Shown here: positions 12,001-20,744 of the stretch, piece after piece
Position numbering within the stretch: the first letter of the stretch is position 1
Layout: each line of letters begins with the position of its first letter
Assembly: GCF_037392515.1 (NCBI RefSeq)
Contig: NC_090283.1
Coordinates: 28,412,249-28,476,248, forward strand
Direction: 5' to 3'
DNA: 64,000 nt
DNA from: Haliotis asinina
Lineage: Eukaryota > Mollusca > Gastropoda > Lepetellida > Haliotidae
The notes under the pieces: model-generated
Told to the model about the DNA's origin: nothing
Seen by the model: only the letters and a program-made list of their open reading frames with translations
Databases searched by the model: none
Made by a program: the position numbers and the translations under genes

Positions 12001-14957
12001 GTACACACATCTTTCTGTCAGCTGCAAACACCCCCCTTTCACCGACAGGCATCCTCCCGTCACCCACAAGCATCCTCCTGTCAGTCGCAAACTTCCCCCG
12101 GTCAGCAGCAAACATCTTTCTGTCACCTACAAACATCCTTCTGTCACCTACAGTCATCTTCCTGTCAGGTACAAACACCTTCCTGTCATTACAAACACGC
12201 TCATGGTACTTTCAAACATCCTCCTGTCACCTTTAAGCAGCTTCCTGTCACCTTAAAAATCCTCCTGTCATCTACAAACAGTTATTTCAGCTCCATAATT
12301 CTTAATGCAAACATATTGTACTATATGTAGTGAATATTTAAAAGAAAGAAGAGTAAGTGAAAGTATCTTCAGACATGATCACAATTTCAGTACTGTTACA
12401 TTTTAAGTGCTGGTTACAGGAACGTTTGTACACGCACTTACATTCGAACAAAACTCATTTTGAAGTGCTTTAAACTCGAGCGACGTTTTGTCTGACAGCG
12501 CCTCGGTGTAGACGACATTCAGTACACGAAGTTTTACCTCCGCCCTGGCTGAAACCATGAGAGAAACAATGAAACAAACGTCTCCACTCCACACACACAC
12601 ACGCACACGCACACGCACACGCACAGAGACACACACACACACAGACAGACAGACACACACACACACACAGACAGGCGTAAAAACTAGAGTGAGATGACTT
12701 CATTTAAAACAAAGCAAGTGTATTTCCTTCCTACCGTAGTTGTAGATGTATGCTACTTCAGCGCTATTTGGCTGGCTAAGTTGGCTTAACCTACAGGACA
12801 ATCCAGTCCTAAGTATGTGGTGGATGTACAGGTATATAGCTTCACATAATTTACCAAGGTATACAATCGCATGTGCATTGAACTGTATTATATACATGTG
12901 CATTGAACTGTATTATATACATGTGCAGTGAACTGTATTATATACATGTGCAGTGAACGTTATAAGAGAGCCACCACATTATTCACACTTTCACCGCAGG
13001 TTGTGATATCATGCATCATATTCGCATGATATTCGCATGATATTCACACTGAACGGTATGAAAGGGCAGCTAGGTATATTTTTCACATGTGTATTGCATA
13101 TTATGATAGAGCAGGCATATTTTCACATGTGCACTGAACGATATGATAGACCAGTTATGTCATTCACATTTTATATAATATGATACAGGTTATTATTCAC
13201 AAGTTAATGCTGGACAAGTATATCGTTACATTGCACTGCAGACATAACAGACCGATTCTATCATGTGTATGGAAGGTTAGAATAGTGGGTTATGACAGAC
13301 CAGGAATATCATTGAAATGTTCAACAAATGACAAAAGTATTTTAGTGTTGTTAGCAATTGTTACTATGTAATATTTACTTACTGTATTGATGCTTGGCAC
13401 CTGAAACAATGTACAACTTTCATGAAAAAAACATTCAAGGGACAGTTTTCAACATGTACCTGTTACATGTTCTTGAACGACTGCACTATCATACTATCAA
13501 CCCCTTGTTTGTCTGGTCCAGACTGGACTAGCTGCACGTCGTCGTCAGGTGGTAGAATCCAGAAATATACTGAACAGCAAAATAAGAGCAAGTTTCCAAA
13601 CAACGCAGTCTCAGATAAGTAAGCGTACATGTTCATGTCTTGATAAAAAGCCAGAGTTGAGTTTCTTTTGCTGTTCAGTATAGACGACACCCGTATAACT
13701 ACGGACATCACCAAAATAATGTTTGAATTTTTAAGAAAACAAGCCTCCCGAAAATGGTCCGGAAAGGCCTGAAAACGACTGATAAATTTAACAGGGAAAA
13801 GAGCTGTTATTCTAAGGGAAAGCTGATCCGGGAAGAAAAAGAAAACAGCTCGTGACAATAATAAACTAATCTCGAAAACGGCCAAAGGCCATAACAGTGT
13901 TCGCGCTACCGCTGACACGTGCGTTTTTTCACGCCAAAAAAAAAAAAAATAATAATAGAACCACTCAAAAAATATTTTGCGCATGTGTTTTGGACGCATA
14001 TATTCTGATCTTCATAATTTTTAAAAATATCGTAAAACCGCAACATATAAACAAACAATAAATTATAACATGATTCTGGATATTTCTGCACACACTCGTA
14101 CATAACTGCGATCACTGCAATAACGTACGTTTGACCAAAAGGCCTACATAAAGATGGACATCAGAAGATGGGAGACCCAATGTCATCATGAAGATGAGCA
14201 GGATTAGTTAGTTTGTAAGGAACACTTAAGGTTTACGTTCTAAACTGTGCGACGATCCAACATAAACAGCATGTGCTACATGTACACCATGGAATTTCAA
14301 TATTAAAATATAGCCGACCTCCTGTTAAGTGTTCACTTACATTGACTTGTAGGAAGTTATAAGACTGCATTGCAAACATCAGGCACATGTACCTTTGGTA
14401 GTCAAGGCTTAACTTATAGATGTAATGCTTTTATGACCACTTTCATCAATGTCTGATCTTGCTTTTTCAGTGTGTGAACATATTGAATAGACATTTGGCC
14501 GTACAACTTTCTTGAGTAATAGTGTTTGCATCGTATATTACTGTAATGCTTTTGAGGAACTATTGATATCTTACCTCTATTTAAGTCGTCCGAAGGGATG
14601 GGACAATATTATTCTGTAAAGATGCCATAAAATCCGCAATACCCTTCAACGTCACATCCTGTCATATCATACCATTTCGTATGGGATAAAACCATTTATC
14701 ACAATAAGCTGGAAAATATCATGCGTTTGATGTTCAGAAACGGACATACTAAATGCTGACCTCATAACGCGATCTATTATGACCTCAAACGTGACCCCAT
14801 CCCAAAGAAGGTTGTTGACTAAGTCTCATGGAAAATAACTGAAAGTGAACGCGTAGCCAGAAAGTGTGTTGAGGTTTCTTTTCATGGTATAACAAGTGTG
14901 GCATTGTCGCAATGTATCGCTTGAAATATTTTTCGCATATTTTCAGTATTTACATTT

Positions 14958-14991
<34 letters not shown>

Positions 14992-17900
14992 AACACATTT
15001 ATAATACGCTGAAGTCCATGCAGTCCATGCTCAAAGCACAGATAGAAATTACACAGTGATATTTGAAAAGGTTATCCTGACAAAATGCGTTTTTAACATT
15101 GATTTCGATGTTACAAAGTTAGTAGAGTCTTAGATTCTCTTGAAGTTTGTTCCCGGCCACTGGTGCTGCAATGACAACGGTCCTGCGTCCATACTGCACT
15201 GTTCTTGTTTTAGGGACAAGTGGATGTTTTTCTTGCGAACAAGAAGGCTTGTGCAGAAAAGGAAGACTGGATAAATATGTAGGTGTTGTTCCAGACAGAC
15301 AGCAAAAAGAAGGCTGAGAAGTTTAAACTGAATTCTGAAATCCACGGGCAACCAGTATAGAAAGTATTGAATATGATCATTCTTTTTGGATCTTGTCACA
15401 AAGGGCGTTGCTACAGTCTGTACTATTTGTAGCTCTTGTATAGGAGACTTCGTTCCACCAGTCGACAGGCATTTGCAGTAGTCAAGTCTGCTCATGACAA
15501 GGAATAGAACAGAAGTTGTTGAGGTTTCCGTTGTCAGGTATTGACGGATATTGCCAGTGTTGAGATGAAGCAGGTCTTAAATGGATAAGAGATATTATTG
15601 TCAAGAGACAAATGTGAGTTGTCGAACTCGAAGTAATCAATTACAGCGCACCGATCCCTCCGATTAACTGGACCCAAGAGAATAGATTGCTGCTATTCAT
15701 ATTTAGTAGCATGCGGGAGTTGATACTGGCACAACATTGGGACGTGTGTTTCGATGCAATTCCTGTTTGCTCCTTGATACGAGAGAAGCATCTGTACACG
15801 TATCTGCATAGTGATGACATAGTGATGACATAGTGATGACATAGTGATGTTGGCCGAGGCAGAGTACTGATCATCAATGATGACGGTCTGAACACGACCT
15901 GACAGATACGACTGGAACCAACTGAAAGCTGTATCAAAGACACCACGCCTCAGATCATCGAAGACCTTGACTATTACTCAGTCCTGTGATGACCACGATG
16001 TACAAACTACAGATTGCATATGAGGAATGGCACATACCGATATTTCATAAAATGTTCCCAACACTGGATTCAATGATATTGTAACGCACACTACAGAATG
16101 ATTCGACTGTGGTCATTCTTCAAGCAATTTATGGTGATTCGCCCAAATCATGAGCGTCTGAACTGTACGGTCCTTCGTCGATGTGTGCGAAGTCACAGTT
16201 CGCAGTTCAGTGTGTTTTGTGTATTACATTAAAAACATTCATTCGTTCAGTGCCAAAAGCTGAATGCGGCATGTGTAACCAGTTATATATACATTGTTCA
16301 GTAGTGTGTTTGAAACCATTAAGACATGTACACGCGACATATATAATATAACTGTGTAACACAAGATATAAGTATAGGAGAAAACAATACAACTGTTGTT
16401 CCATGATAACCCACTGAACACACTGAACCCACTGAACACACTGAACACACTGAACACACTGAGTTACGTGGTACAATCTACTTCATCACCATGGACATTA
16501 TCTACCGGTAACGTAGACGTGGCGAATAGTCATTGCTGGGGGGTTTATGCGGTTTTAACTGCAGTCCCAAACGTCACCGGGCTCCGAAATCGATATGAAG
16601 GTGTATCCTGCTTGGCTGTGTGCCACTTGAATACAAAGGCTACTTGGGGACAAGATTAAGTGCTTAGTATATTCTATAAAAATCTGTATGATGAAATGAA
16701 TATGAACGTGTGTGAGATTGCACAATTGTTATTGTCATTTGATCAACATAGATTACACATGAACAATCTACAATCTATCTGTCTTTTCATAGGAAATGGT
16801 TTACAGGTATACAGTTAGATATGTTTAGATAGACTGAAAAACAAACTAGACAGCCAATTTCATTCCAACATATTTCATTAATTTCTCCAGGGAGAAAATC
16901 CGCTATATCGCCAGTATTCCTACATATATATGGCTATGGCTACACCTTTCCAGAGTGGTTATACTTTATAGAACGATATCTTTATATGTTCGTTATATGG
17001 AACGCGTCATTAGGTTCTTGACAATATAGATGACCAATCTTTATGGACGATTAATCATATAACAGAAACTGTATGAGAAGCTATACCGAAACGTCGGTTA
17101 AAATAAAGAAGTTGATTATCCATGAAGTTTTGTCGTCTCTACACCACCAACTTCTAGAATGACACTACAGCAAATCCTCACAATATGTATAAGATTTGAT
17201 GCACATGTATCGTGCTTTGTGTACTGATATTGAACGAACTTGTCTGCATTTCGTAATAGTCAAACGGGTCTGTCGATATACAATTCTGTCCCCAGTACGA
17301 TCTACTTCAGGGGAAACATGGAGACATTGCCTCGGGTCAGTCTGATATCGGGATCTATCAAACCCATCTGCATATTTATTCGTACGCAACTCGCATATTG
17401 TGAGGGAAGAATTGTGTGGGTATTATGTGTATGTTTCACTATCCACCACGCTGTCGTGAACCATCAATTGAAGATTGTCTATGGACGTTTGTAACCTCCT
17501 TCTTCCTTTGGTATGGTCTGTTACATGTCATCGTGTATAGGTGTTTTCCATATCATGCGTGACCCATGTGTTTCGCCCACTACTGCGTGAATTGTGCAGA
17601 CAGAGTCAATGTTCCTCACAACACTCGAAATATGTACGCGTACACACATCGGATAATAATAGCAAGTACACAGGAAATGAAAACTACCTTGAATGTGTAA
17701 TGACCTGAAAAATATTTCCACTTTGACAACCATTTGCAAATGTCGCATGAACCGCATTTACTTATCAATCAGTTTTGTACATATTCATGGGTGTTGTCTA
17801 CAATTTGAACCAAACAATACTAATTGGCGTTGACTTTTCTGTAAAACGTCGTATCAATCAATCTTTATTCGGTACTTAAAAGGCCACAGGCCTATAGCAG

Positions 17901-18661
17901 ATCGTATCAATGTAGTATCAATATCAAACGTCGTATCAATGTAGTATCAGTATCAAACGTCGTATCAATGTAGTATCAGTATCAAACGTCGTATCAATGT
18001 AGTATCAGTATCAAACGTCGTATCAATGTAGTATCAATATCAAACGTCGTATCAATGTAGTATCAATATCAATGTAGTATCAATATCAAACGTCGTATCA
18101 ATGTAGTATCAATATCAAACGTCGTATCAATGTAGTATCAATATCAAACGTCGTATCAATGTAGCTACATGTATCATAATGCTTCCAAATGACGATTTCT
18201 CAAATCCAGATGTATCCTTGTTTGGCTTATAGGGTACAATATGTAAAGTTCTTATCTTTGTAAATGTCTCTTACTAGCTCTTTGATAGATTTCTCTTTTA
18301 ATCACAAGTCATTTCACTTGCTTGAACATCGTCTGAACATATGATCATCAAATTGGACACCTTAAAATGTCTTAAAAACCCTGTAGCAACATGTGAACCA
18401 TGGGTAAAAATTGTGACTATACGGGATTAAATACAAGTTGAAGGTTATCACAATGACAAAACATGAGTTACCCTTGGAAACGAGGACTGCGGTGGCAATG
18501 GCAGCAGCTATTCCCGCTACGACAAGGAGGACCATGATGAAGATAGTGATGTAGACAGCGCGAGGTCTGGAAGATGCTGGTGATTCTGACGTGTCTTCAC
18601 TGAATGACCCTTGCATACTCGGGTCAAGGTCGTTCTCCTTGCCTGTGTAGCGGTTAGCATG
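1..18661 (-). CDS. Mosaic membrane protein gene: TM, SEA, mucin stalk, Ig, Ig, CBM14, CBM14, Ig, Ig
   Basis: Gene-level entry. Exons in transcript order: 18472-18661, probably 13495-13569, 12442-12548, 11015-11082, 9944-10146, 6167-8407, 5460-5792, 4321-4476, 4004-4027, 3222-3437, 2970-3011, 1481-1864 and 846-1178. Each has AG/GT borders, and every junction keeps the frame; apart from the SEA exons, nearly all introns are phase 1, as expected of shuffled extracellular modules. The helix precedes the SEA domain and follows a charged Ser-rich segment, so a type II orientation (N-terminus inside) is likely. The first coding exon, which should end in phase 0 upstream of 18661, and the 3' end left of base 1 were not found. 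A signal peptide in the missing exon would change the topology. Family knowledge: Ig plus chitin-binding mosaics in chordates (VCBPs) act in gut immunity. The function here is inferred only. Confidence 0.72.
310..620 (+). mobile_element. Tc1/mariner-like transposase relic (N-terminal HTH)
   Basis: Translation from 310 gives GMLLAGRSVTDVARAVGCSR, then RTVYDLRGRLQQTGP, the paired helix-turn-helix pattern of Tc1-like transposases. After a frameshift the typical linker follows: DRPRSGGPRVT, then LRHLRDRCLPATRT. The catalytic DDE part is absent. It is a dead fragment lying in the sequence 3' of Ig-B exon 1 and is repeated in the duplicated copy at 4923. Confidence 0.8.
846..1178 (-). CDS. Ig-B domain exon, copy 1 (membrane mosaic gene)
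   Basis: The acceptor ctcttttcag precedes 1178 and the donor GTAAGT follows 846; both borders are phase 1. The first codon is completed by the last base of the Ig-A exon (G plus TT gives Val). The 111-residue module starts VRTGEPTLTLPFEIVEG. It has an Ig B-strand Cys (FVCTYRQGVPPAEVYW), repeated NxS/NxT glycosylation sites (NGT, NQT, NAS, NTS) and an unusual double Cys in SSICCNVKQE near the F strand, plus three further cysteines, so extra disulfides are likely. It is probably V- or I-set-like but divergent. The exon ends in a donor, so the protein continues left of base 1. Confidence 0.82.
1188..1320 (-). mobile_element. tRNA-derived SINE fragment (intron between Ig-A1 and Ig-B1)
   Basis: The reverse complement carries the B-box region (cccgggttctattcact) and the body acatgggtacgatgtgtgaa, matching the fuller SINE at 10250-10405. 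It is shared with duplicate copy 2, so insertion preceded the duplication. Confidence 0.7.
1481..1864 (-). CDS. Ig-A domain exon, copy 1
   Basis: Donor GTACGT lies below 1481. The acceptor is most likely acacag at 1865-1867, which gives 128 whole codons with phase-1 borders; a competing AG at 1890 would be out of phase. A Thr/Ser/Pro-rich linker (LLTSPVMSDYTSTS, then SPTTQDVSPTAIPTT) precedes the Ig fold. The Ig part shows VILLCQM (B strand), VQFFKNDALL where the core Trp is replaced by Phe, and DTGGYECRV, the canonical DxGxYxC F-strand motif, ending NVTVLG. Unlike copy 2 (6167-8407), this exon has no 9-residue repeat stalk. Confidence 0.85.
1885..2969. other. Intron between CBM14 linker exon and Ig-A1
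   Basis: No supported exon. A trinucleotide tract (ACT/GCT repeats, about 2722-2800) opens short Ser-rich and Thr-rich frames on the two strands that I regard as non-coding. Confidence 0.6.
2970..3011 (-). CDS. 42-bp Thr-rich linker exon
   Basis: The acceptor tttttgtcttttcag ends at 3012 and donor GTAAGA follows 2970. Joined to the CBM14 exon (which ends in A) it reads TPGGNLTETETTTM plus a split Gly, phase 1 on both sides, so it can be skipped without a frameshift. It forms an O-glycosylatable spacer between the second chitin-binding module and the distal Ig pair. Confidence 0.72.
3222..3437 (-). CDS. Chitin-binding (CBM14/peritrophin-A) exon 2
   Basis: The acceptor gtttgttcaag ends at 3438 and donor GTGAGT lies below 3222; both borders are phase 1. 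The 72-codon module begins D-PFSCKGRATGD and contains HCKDYYWCVNGAPINRTC, the aromatic-rich centre of peritrophin-A domains, followed by two more cysteines (ALAC, SYC). The six-Cys spacing is near C-x18-C-x5-C-x9-C-x15-C-x8-C, in the usual range for CBM14. The Tyr-Tyr-Trp stretch suggests that sugar-stacking residues are kept. The tail QQRPSTS leads into the Thr-rich linker. Confidence 0.88.
4004..4027 (-). CDS. 24-bp Thr-rich micro-exon between CBM14 domains
   Basis: It is bounded by ...gaatcag and GTAATA and reads APTGTTTTG with its split codons, phase 1 on both sides. Support is phase agreement plus composition matching the neighbouring linker exon. The pyrimidine tract is modest, so it may be an alternative exon. 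Confidence 0.5.
4321..4476 (-). CDS. Chitin-binding (CBM14-like) exon 1
   Basis: The acceptor ttgcttttctcag ends at 4477; donor GTGAGA lies below 4321; both borders are phase 1. It encodes 52 residues: DMCVNQTGKYEHPYSCQLW, then IDCVNDIVYIGTCPRGQC, then DVQNDVC. Six cysteines in the order C-x12-C-x5-C-x9-C-x4-C-x7-C fit a short, divergent peritrophin-A fold. The C4-C5 interval is shorter than usual and the central aromatics are fewer than in the partner domain, so its chitin affinity may differ. It follows directly after Ig-B of duplicate copy 2. Confidence 0.8.
4923..5235 (+). mobile_element. Tc1/mariner-like transposase relic, duplicated copy
   Basis: Same HTH fragment as at 310-620 with the same frameshift. 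The lesion therefore predates the segmental duplication. Confidence 0.8.
5460..5792 (-). CDS. Ig-B domain exon, copy 2
   Basis: Same borders and phases as the exon at 846-1178, with near-identical protein (one visible change, FITKEF for FITEEF). Its donor GTAAGT joins in frame (T plus CG gives Ser) to the chitin-binding exon at 4476, which places this Ig pair next to CBM14 in the mature protein. Confidence 0.87.
5873..6015 (-). mobile_element. tRNA-derived SINE fragment, duplicated copy
   Basis: Counterpart of the fragment at 1188-1320, with slightly more of the tail (gtgagtgcgtgagtatgg) than copy 1. Confidence 0.7.
6167..8407 (-). CDS. Mucin-like repeat stalk plus Ig-A domain (single 2.2-kb exon)
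   Basis: The acceptor cactatgtttcag ends at 8408; donor GTACGT lies below 6167; 747 codons, phase 1 in and out. After VPEKSPGV come roughly sixty near-identical 9-residue repeats (consensus SSPDVSLQT, with variants SLDAVVQT and STPDVSLQT) in a continuous frame. A short non-repeat segment follows (VIIVESASPGVSNTDANLL), then a Thr/Pro linker and an Ig domain with VILLCQM, VQFFKNDALL and DTGGYECRV. The stalk is about one-third Ser/Thr with regular Pro and one acidic residue per unit, typical of a mucin-type O-glycosylated spacer. Copy number is probably polymorphic. Confidence 0.88.
6655..8400 (-). repeat. 27-bp coding minisatellite
   Basis: About 64 tandem units of 27 bp; the plus-strand form is gggcttgatgtttggagact followed by tacatca. 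Substitutions are mostly third-position or conservative and no frameshift is visible, in contrast to the non-coding arrays nearby. Two antisense frames are also open (7559-8455 and 7735-8418) simply because the unit is a multiple of three. Confidence 0.95.
8408..9943. other. Intron between SEA exon 3 and stalk exon
   Basis: AT-rich. No exon with convincing borders was found. Short frames such as 9105-9344 and 9567-9752 on the minus strand lack family resemblance. Confidence 0.6.
9944..10146 (-). CDS. SEA domain, exon 3 (self-cleavage motif)
   Basis: The acceptor catatgtgttgcag ends at 10147 and the frame enters in phase 2. The exon opens NGSVIIVALFYFTIQTPAPL, matching the FxPGSVVV-type core of SEA domains, in which autoproteolysis occurs between Gly and Ser. 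The rest is a helix-like segment and a Ser/Thr-rich tail (FKPSSSPTTTVS, then AAVEETSQDTPA). Donor choice is uncertain: GTAGGC (end 9944) gives the phase 1 needed by the stalk exon, while GTAAGG (end 9954) is a better site but out of phase. An in-frame ATG at 10157 is part of the intron in this model. Confidence 0.75.
10245..10405 (+). mobile_element. tRNA-derived SINE with A and B boxes
   Basis: It has A box tagcctagtgg (10261-10271) and B box ggttcgattcc (10304-10314) with a tRNA-like spacing, followed by a body (cgcatgggcacaatgtgtaa) and a tail with gctggaatatcgct. No acceptor-stem pairing typical of a working tRNA is seen, so this is a SINE head. It lies in the intron between SEA exons 2 and 3. 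Confidence 0.8.
11015..11082 (-). CDS. SEA domain, exon 2
   Basis: The acceptor cttgatttgtttcatag ends at 11083; the exon is 68 bases, phase 0 in and phase 2 out. It reads VGSLVDKDKSTTGYEGCTVE, then SA and a split Arg, matching the middle of SEA domains (variable loop, then the strand before the GSVVV core). It joins SEA exon 1 (ending AAT) and exon 3 exactly in frame. The donor GTTTCA is weak, but phase and family pattern favour it. Confidence 0.65.
11140..12285. repeat. 21-bp minisatellite in SEA intron
   Basis: About 50 units of roughly 21 bp (catcctcctgtcacctacaa plus one base), degenerate at the right end. The unit length is a multiple of three, so long frames open on both strands (11151-11927 minus, 11197-11943 plus). 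I treat them as non-coding because the array lies inside the intron that splits the SEA domain. Confidence 0.92.
12442..12548 (-). CDS. SEA domain, exon 1
   Basis: The acceptor tctctcatggtttcag ends at 12549 and donor GTAAGT lies below 12442; 107 bases, phase 1 in and phase 0 out. It reads RAEVKLRVLNVVYTEALSDK, then TSLEFKALQNEFCSN. This is the N-terminal strand and helix signature of SEA domains (hydrophobic strand, yteeLsdptS, efk.l...f). It is followed in frame by 11082 and 10146 to complete the domain. Confidence 0.85.
12588..12672. repeat. CA-rich microsatellite
   Basis: Imperfect (CA)n with GCACAC, GAGACA and CAGACA interruptions, immediately 5' of the SEA exon-1 acceptor on the transcript. 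Confidence 0.95.
12873..12957. repeat. 25-bp minisatellite
   Basis: About 3.4 units of gtgcattgaactgtattata plus tacat in the intron upstream of SEA exon 1; degraded relatives with gaacg(g/a)tatga follow to about 13145. Confidence 0.85.
13495..13569 (-). CDS. Probable juxtamembrane exon
   Basis: A 75-base candidate with acceptor ttgctgttcag and donor GTATGA, phase 1 on both sides, fitting between the TM exon and SEA exon 1. It reads YFWILPPDDDVQLVQSGPDK, then QGVD. Length, phase and position suit the short spacer normally found between a helix and SEA domain, but there is no family match. Skipping it leaves the frame intact. Confidence 0.4.
13570..15120. other. Intronic sequence, no gene seen
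   Basis: AT-rich, with a 13-base A run at about 13937 and an (ATC)n microsatellite at 14960-14993. The open frame at 13463-13999 lacks coding character outside the small exon at 13495-13569. Confidence 0.6.
15125..15960 (-). mobile_element. LINE reverse-transcriptase relic (CR1/L2/Rex-like)
   Basis: On the minus strand, SRLDYCKCLSTGGTKSPIQE followed by a LVTRSKKNDHI-like block and YWLPVDFRIQFKLLSLLFA is the well-known region after the RT palm (SRLDYCNsLL...hWLPv..RI.fKl..l.) of non-LTR retrotransposons. Upstream (about 15880-15935), a frame-broken FSWFQSYLSGRVQT-like piece matches the WF.SYLsgR motif. Several frameshifts are present and the 5' part is missing. It lies in the long intron between the TM and SEA exons. 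Confidence 0.75.
16405..16465. repeat. 9-bp tandem repeat (actgaacac)
   Basis: Six to seven units of actgaacac or actgaaccc. Open on both strands but short and simple. Confidence 0.9.
17070..17150 (+). repeat. Relic sharing a terminal motif with the 52.4-kb inverted repeat
   Basis: Contains ccgaaacgtcgg followed closely by aaagaagttgattatccat, matching the ccgaaacg and aaagaagttgatatccat blocks at 52436-52490. Single-sided here. Confidence 0.5.
17890..18172. repeat. 29-bp minisatellite
   Basis: About nine units of cgtcgtatcaatgtagtatc plus aatatcaaa (or agtatcaaa), in the intron just 3' of the TM exon on the transcript. Confidence 0.95.
18472..18661 (-). CDS. Cytoplasmic segment and transmembrane helix exon
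   Basis: The acceptor ctgtctgattttcag ends at 18662 and donor GTAACT lies below 18472; phase 0 in, phase 1 out. It encodes about 33 hydrophilic residues (HANRYTGKENDLDPSMQGSF, then SEDTSESPASSRPRA) and a roughly 27-residue helix starting VYITIFIMVLLVVAG and rich in Ala and Val. The acidic Ser-rich stretch contains possible CK2-type sites. Basic residues (RPR) before the helix and a SEA domain after it suggest a type II signal anchor. The start codon must lie in an exon further right that I could not identify. Confidence 0.72.
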
Positions 18662-19746
18662 CTGAAAATCAGACAGATGACTTTGTGTTTCCACTGCCAC
18701 GACAAAATTACACGGTTCATCAGAAAGTTAAAAAATACATCAAACAGAGTATAAGTTAAGAAAGTACTTACTCTGCAACAGATTATATACACGTGTGTAA
18801 ATATACATGCATATGTCGCTCGAGTGGTAGTGCTGTTTTATGTATTTACATACAGCGGCTTTGTTTATATCTTTATAGGTTGCAGAAGATACCAAGACAC
18901 CTCCAAGGCCAAATTCACCTCTCAGTACTGTCGACGATGACATGGACGTTCCTGAGGATGTCAGTCGTGGTTTACCTTGCCTACTATGCTATATGTGCAA
19001 ACCACACCGATATAGTCTAACATATTCAATATAGCTGAACGGCGTATAACAGCATTCTTACCAGTAAACTACTCTCACATTGACAATTGAGGACAAACAA
19101 CGCCAAGGCAATAGTGCAAAAACTGGAAACAAGCCACGTCAGTTATGTTATCTGCCAATCAGTCACCCAAACACCTATAGTGTAAAGATCCTGTGTTTTC
19201 ATGCAGGTATTAATGAGTATAATTCATGTTTTATTCTGATTAAACACTGTACTCTGTTTAGTGACAACCTTAAAATGCCCACGGCATTAAGCCTTTTGTT
19301 AGTCTACAGCTAAATACTGTTCATCTCGCATTCTGTGTAAACCACACCCCGTACCCTGACCTCGGCCACCATAAACACCGAGGATGGACCAGGAAAAAGA
19401 TTTAATCTTCTCCGCCGAATCAGTGAATGTCGCTAAAGCACTCATGGAAGTCTTGAAATCCAAGTCGCACCCTTAATATTTAGTTCATTGTCCATTATAA
19501 GCACTTTGTAGCTGTGAGAAGTATTCATCTCGTACACGTTGACATTTCTGACACAGGAAAACATGATTTTCACTTTCACAATTCCCTGAGCATCACAGCG
19601 TAAGCAGTGGGGTATGTCGGTAATGATGATTTCAAGTTAGACCAATGCAACCCAAACTGCCTGTTAAGTTGCGTTTAAAATTTATTTAGGATATGCAAGG
19701 ATGACTTGCGACAAAGTATTTGTGGCAATACTGTCAATACTCATCG

Positions 19747-20373
19747 TTGTTACAGCGTGAGGCTGTTTAGCTGACATGATATGGTGAAGTGAGGTTGTGT
19801 AGCTGACATGATATGGTGCAGTGAGGCTGTGTAGCTGACATGATATGGTGAAGTGAGGCTGTTTAGCTGACATGATATGGTGAAGTGAGGCTGTTTAGCT
19901 GACATGATATGGTGAAGTGAGGCTGTGTAGCTGACATGATATGGTGAAGTGAGGCTGTTTAGCTGACATGATATGGTGAAGTGAGGCTGTTTAGCTGACA
20001 TGATATGGCGAAGTGAGGCTGTTTAGCTGACATGATATGGTGAAGTGAGGCTGTGTAGCTGACAAGATATGGTGAAGTGAGGCTGTGTAGCTGACATGAT
20101 ATGGTGAAGTGAGGCTGTGTAGCTGACATGATATGGTGAAGTGAGGCTGTGTAGCTGACATGATATGGTGAAGTGAGGCTGTTTAGCTGACATGATATGG
20201 TGAAGTGAGGCTGTTTAGCTGACATGATATGGTGAAGTGAGGCTGTGTAGCTGACATGATATGGTGAAGTGAGGCTGTTTAGCTGACATGATATGGTGAA
20301 GTGAGGCTGTGTAGCTGACATGATATGGTGAAGTGAGGCTGTTTAGCTGACATGATATGGTGAAGTGAGGCTG
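19747..20373. repeat. 32-bp minisatellite
   Basis: About 19-20 very homogeneous units of gaggctgtgtagctgacatg plus atatggtgaagt. The main variation is a T/G at position 9 (tttag versus tgtag), alternating irregularly. Non-coding. Confidence 0.97.
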
Positions 20374-20744
20374 GGTAATGATAAATGATGTGTTAATGAT
20401 ATGTCAATAGAAATGAGTGCCACGAAAGATTTAAAAACACTGTCCGTGTTTTTTCTTAGCAATATGGTCATTTGTAAACGTGTATGTACATTAGGTGAAA
20501 CCTGATCGAGCAACTATTATGTTAAAACTCGAAACACTTTTCACTGTGTTCTCCGTTTAATGTAAATTAAACGTAAAAATTGACTTGGAATGCGACCTGT
20601 TGGTCTTCCTTATCCAATTATATCATACATGTATGCACGACTGACTTTCTTTCTTGCTCATCCATATTCGTGAAGATTGTCGTTGTGAATACAAGATGTT
20701 AATACCGAGGTGAAGGCACCTTCACGTGACATGTCTCTGTCATA

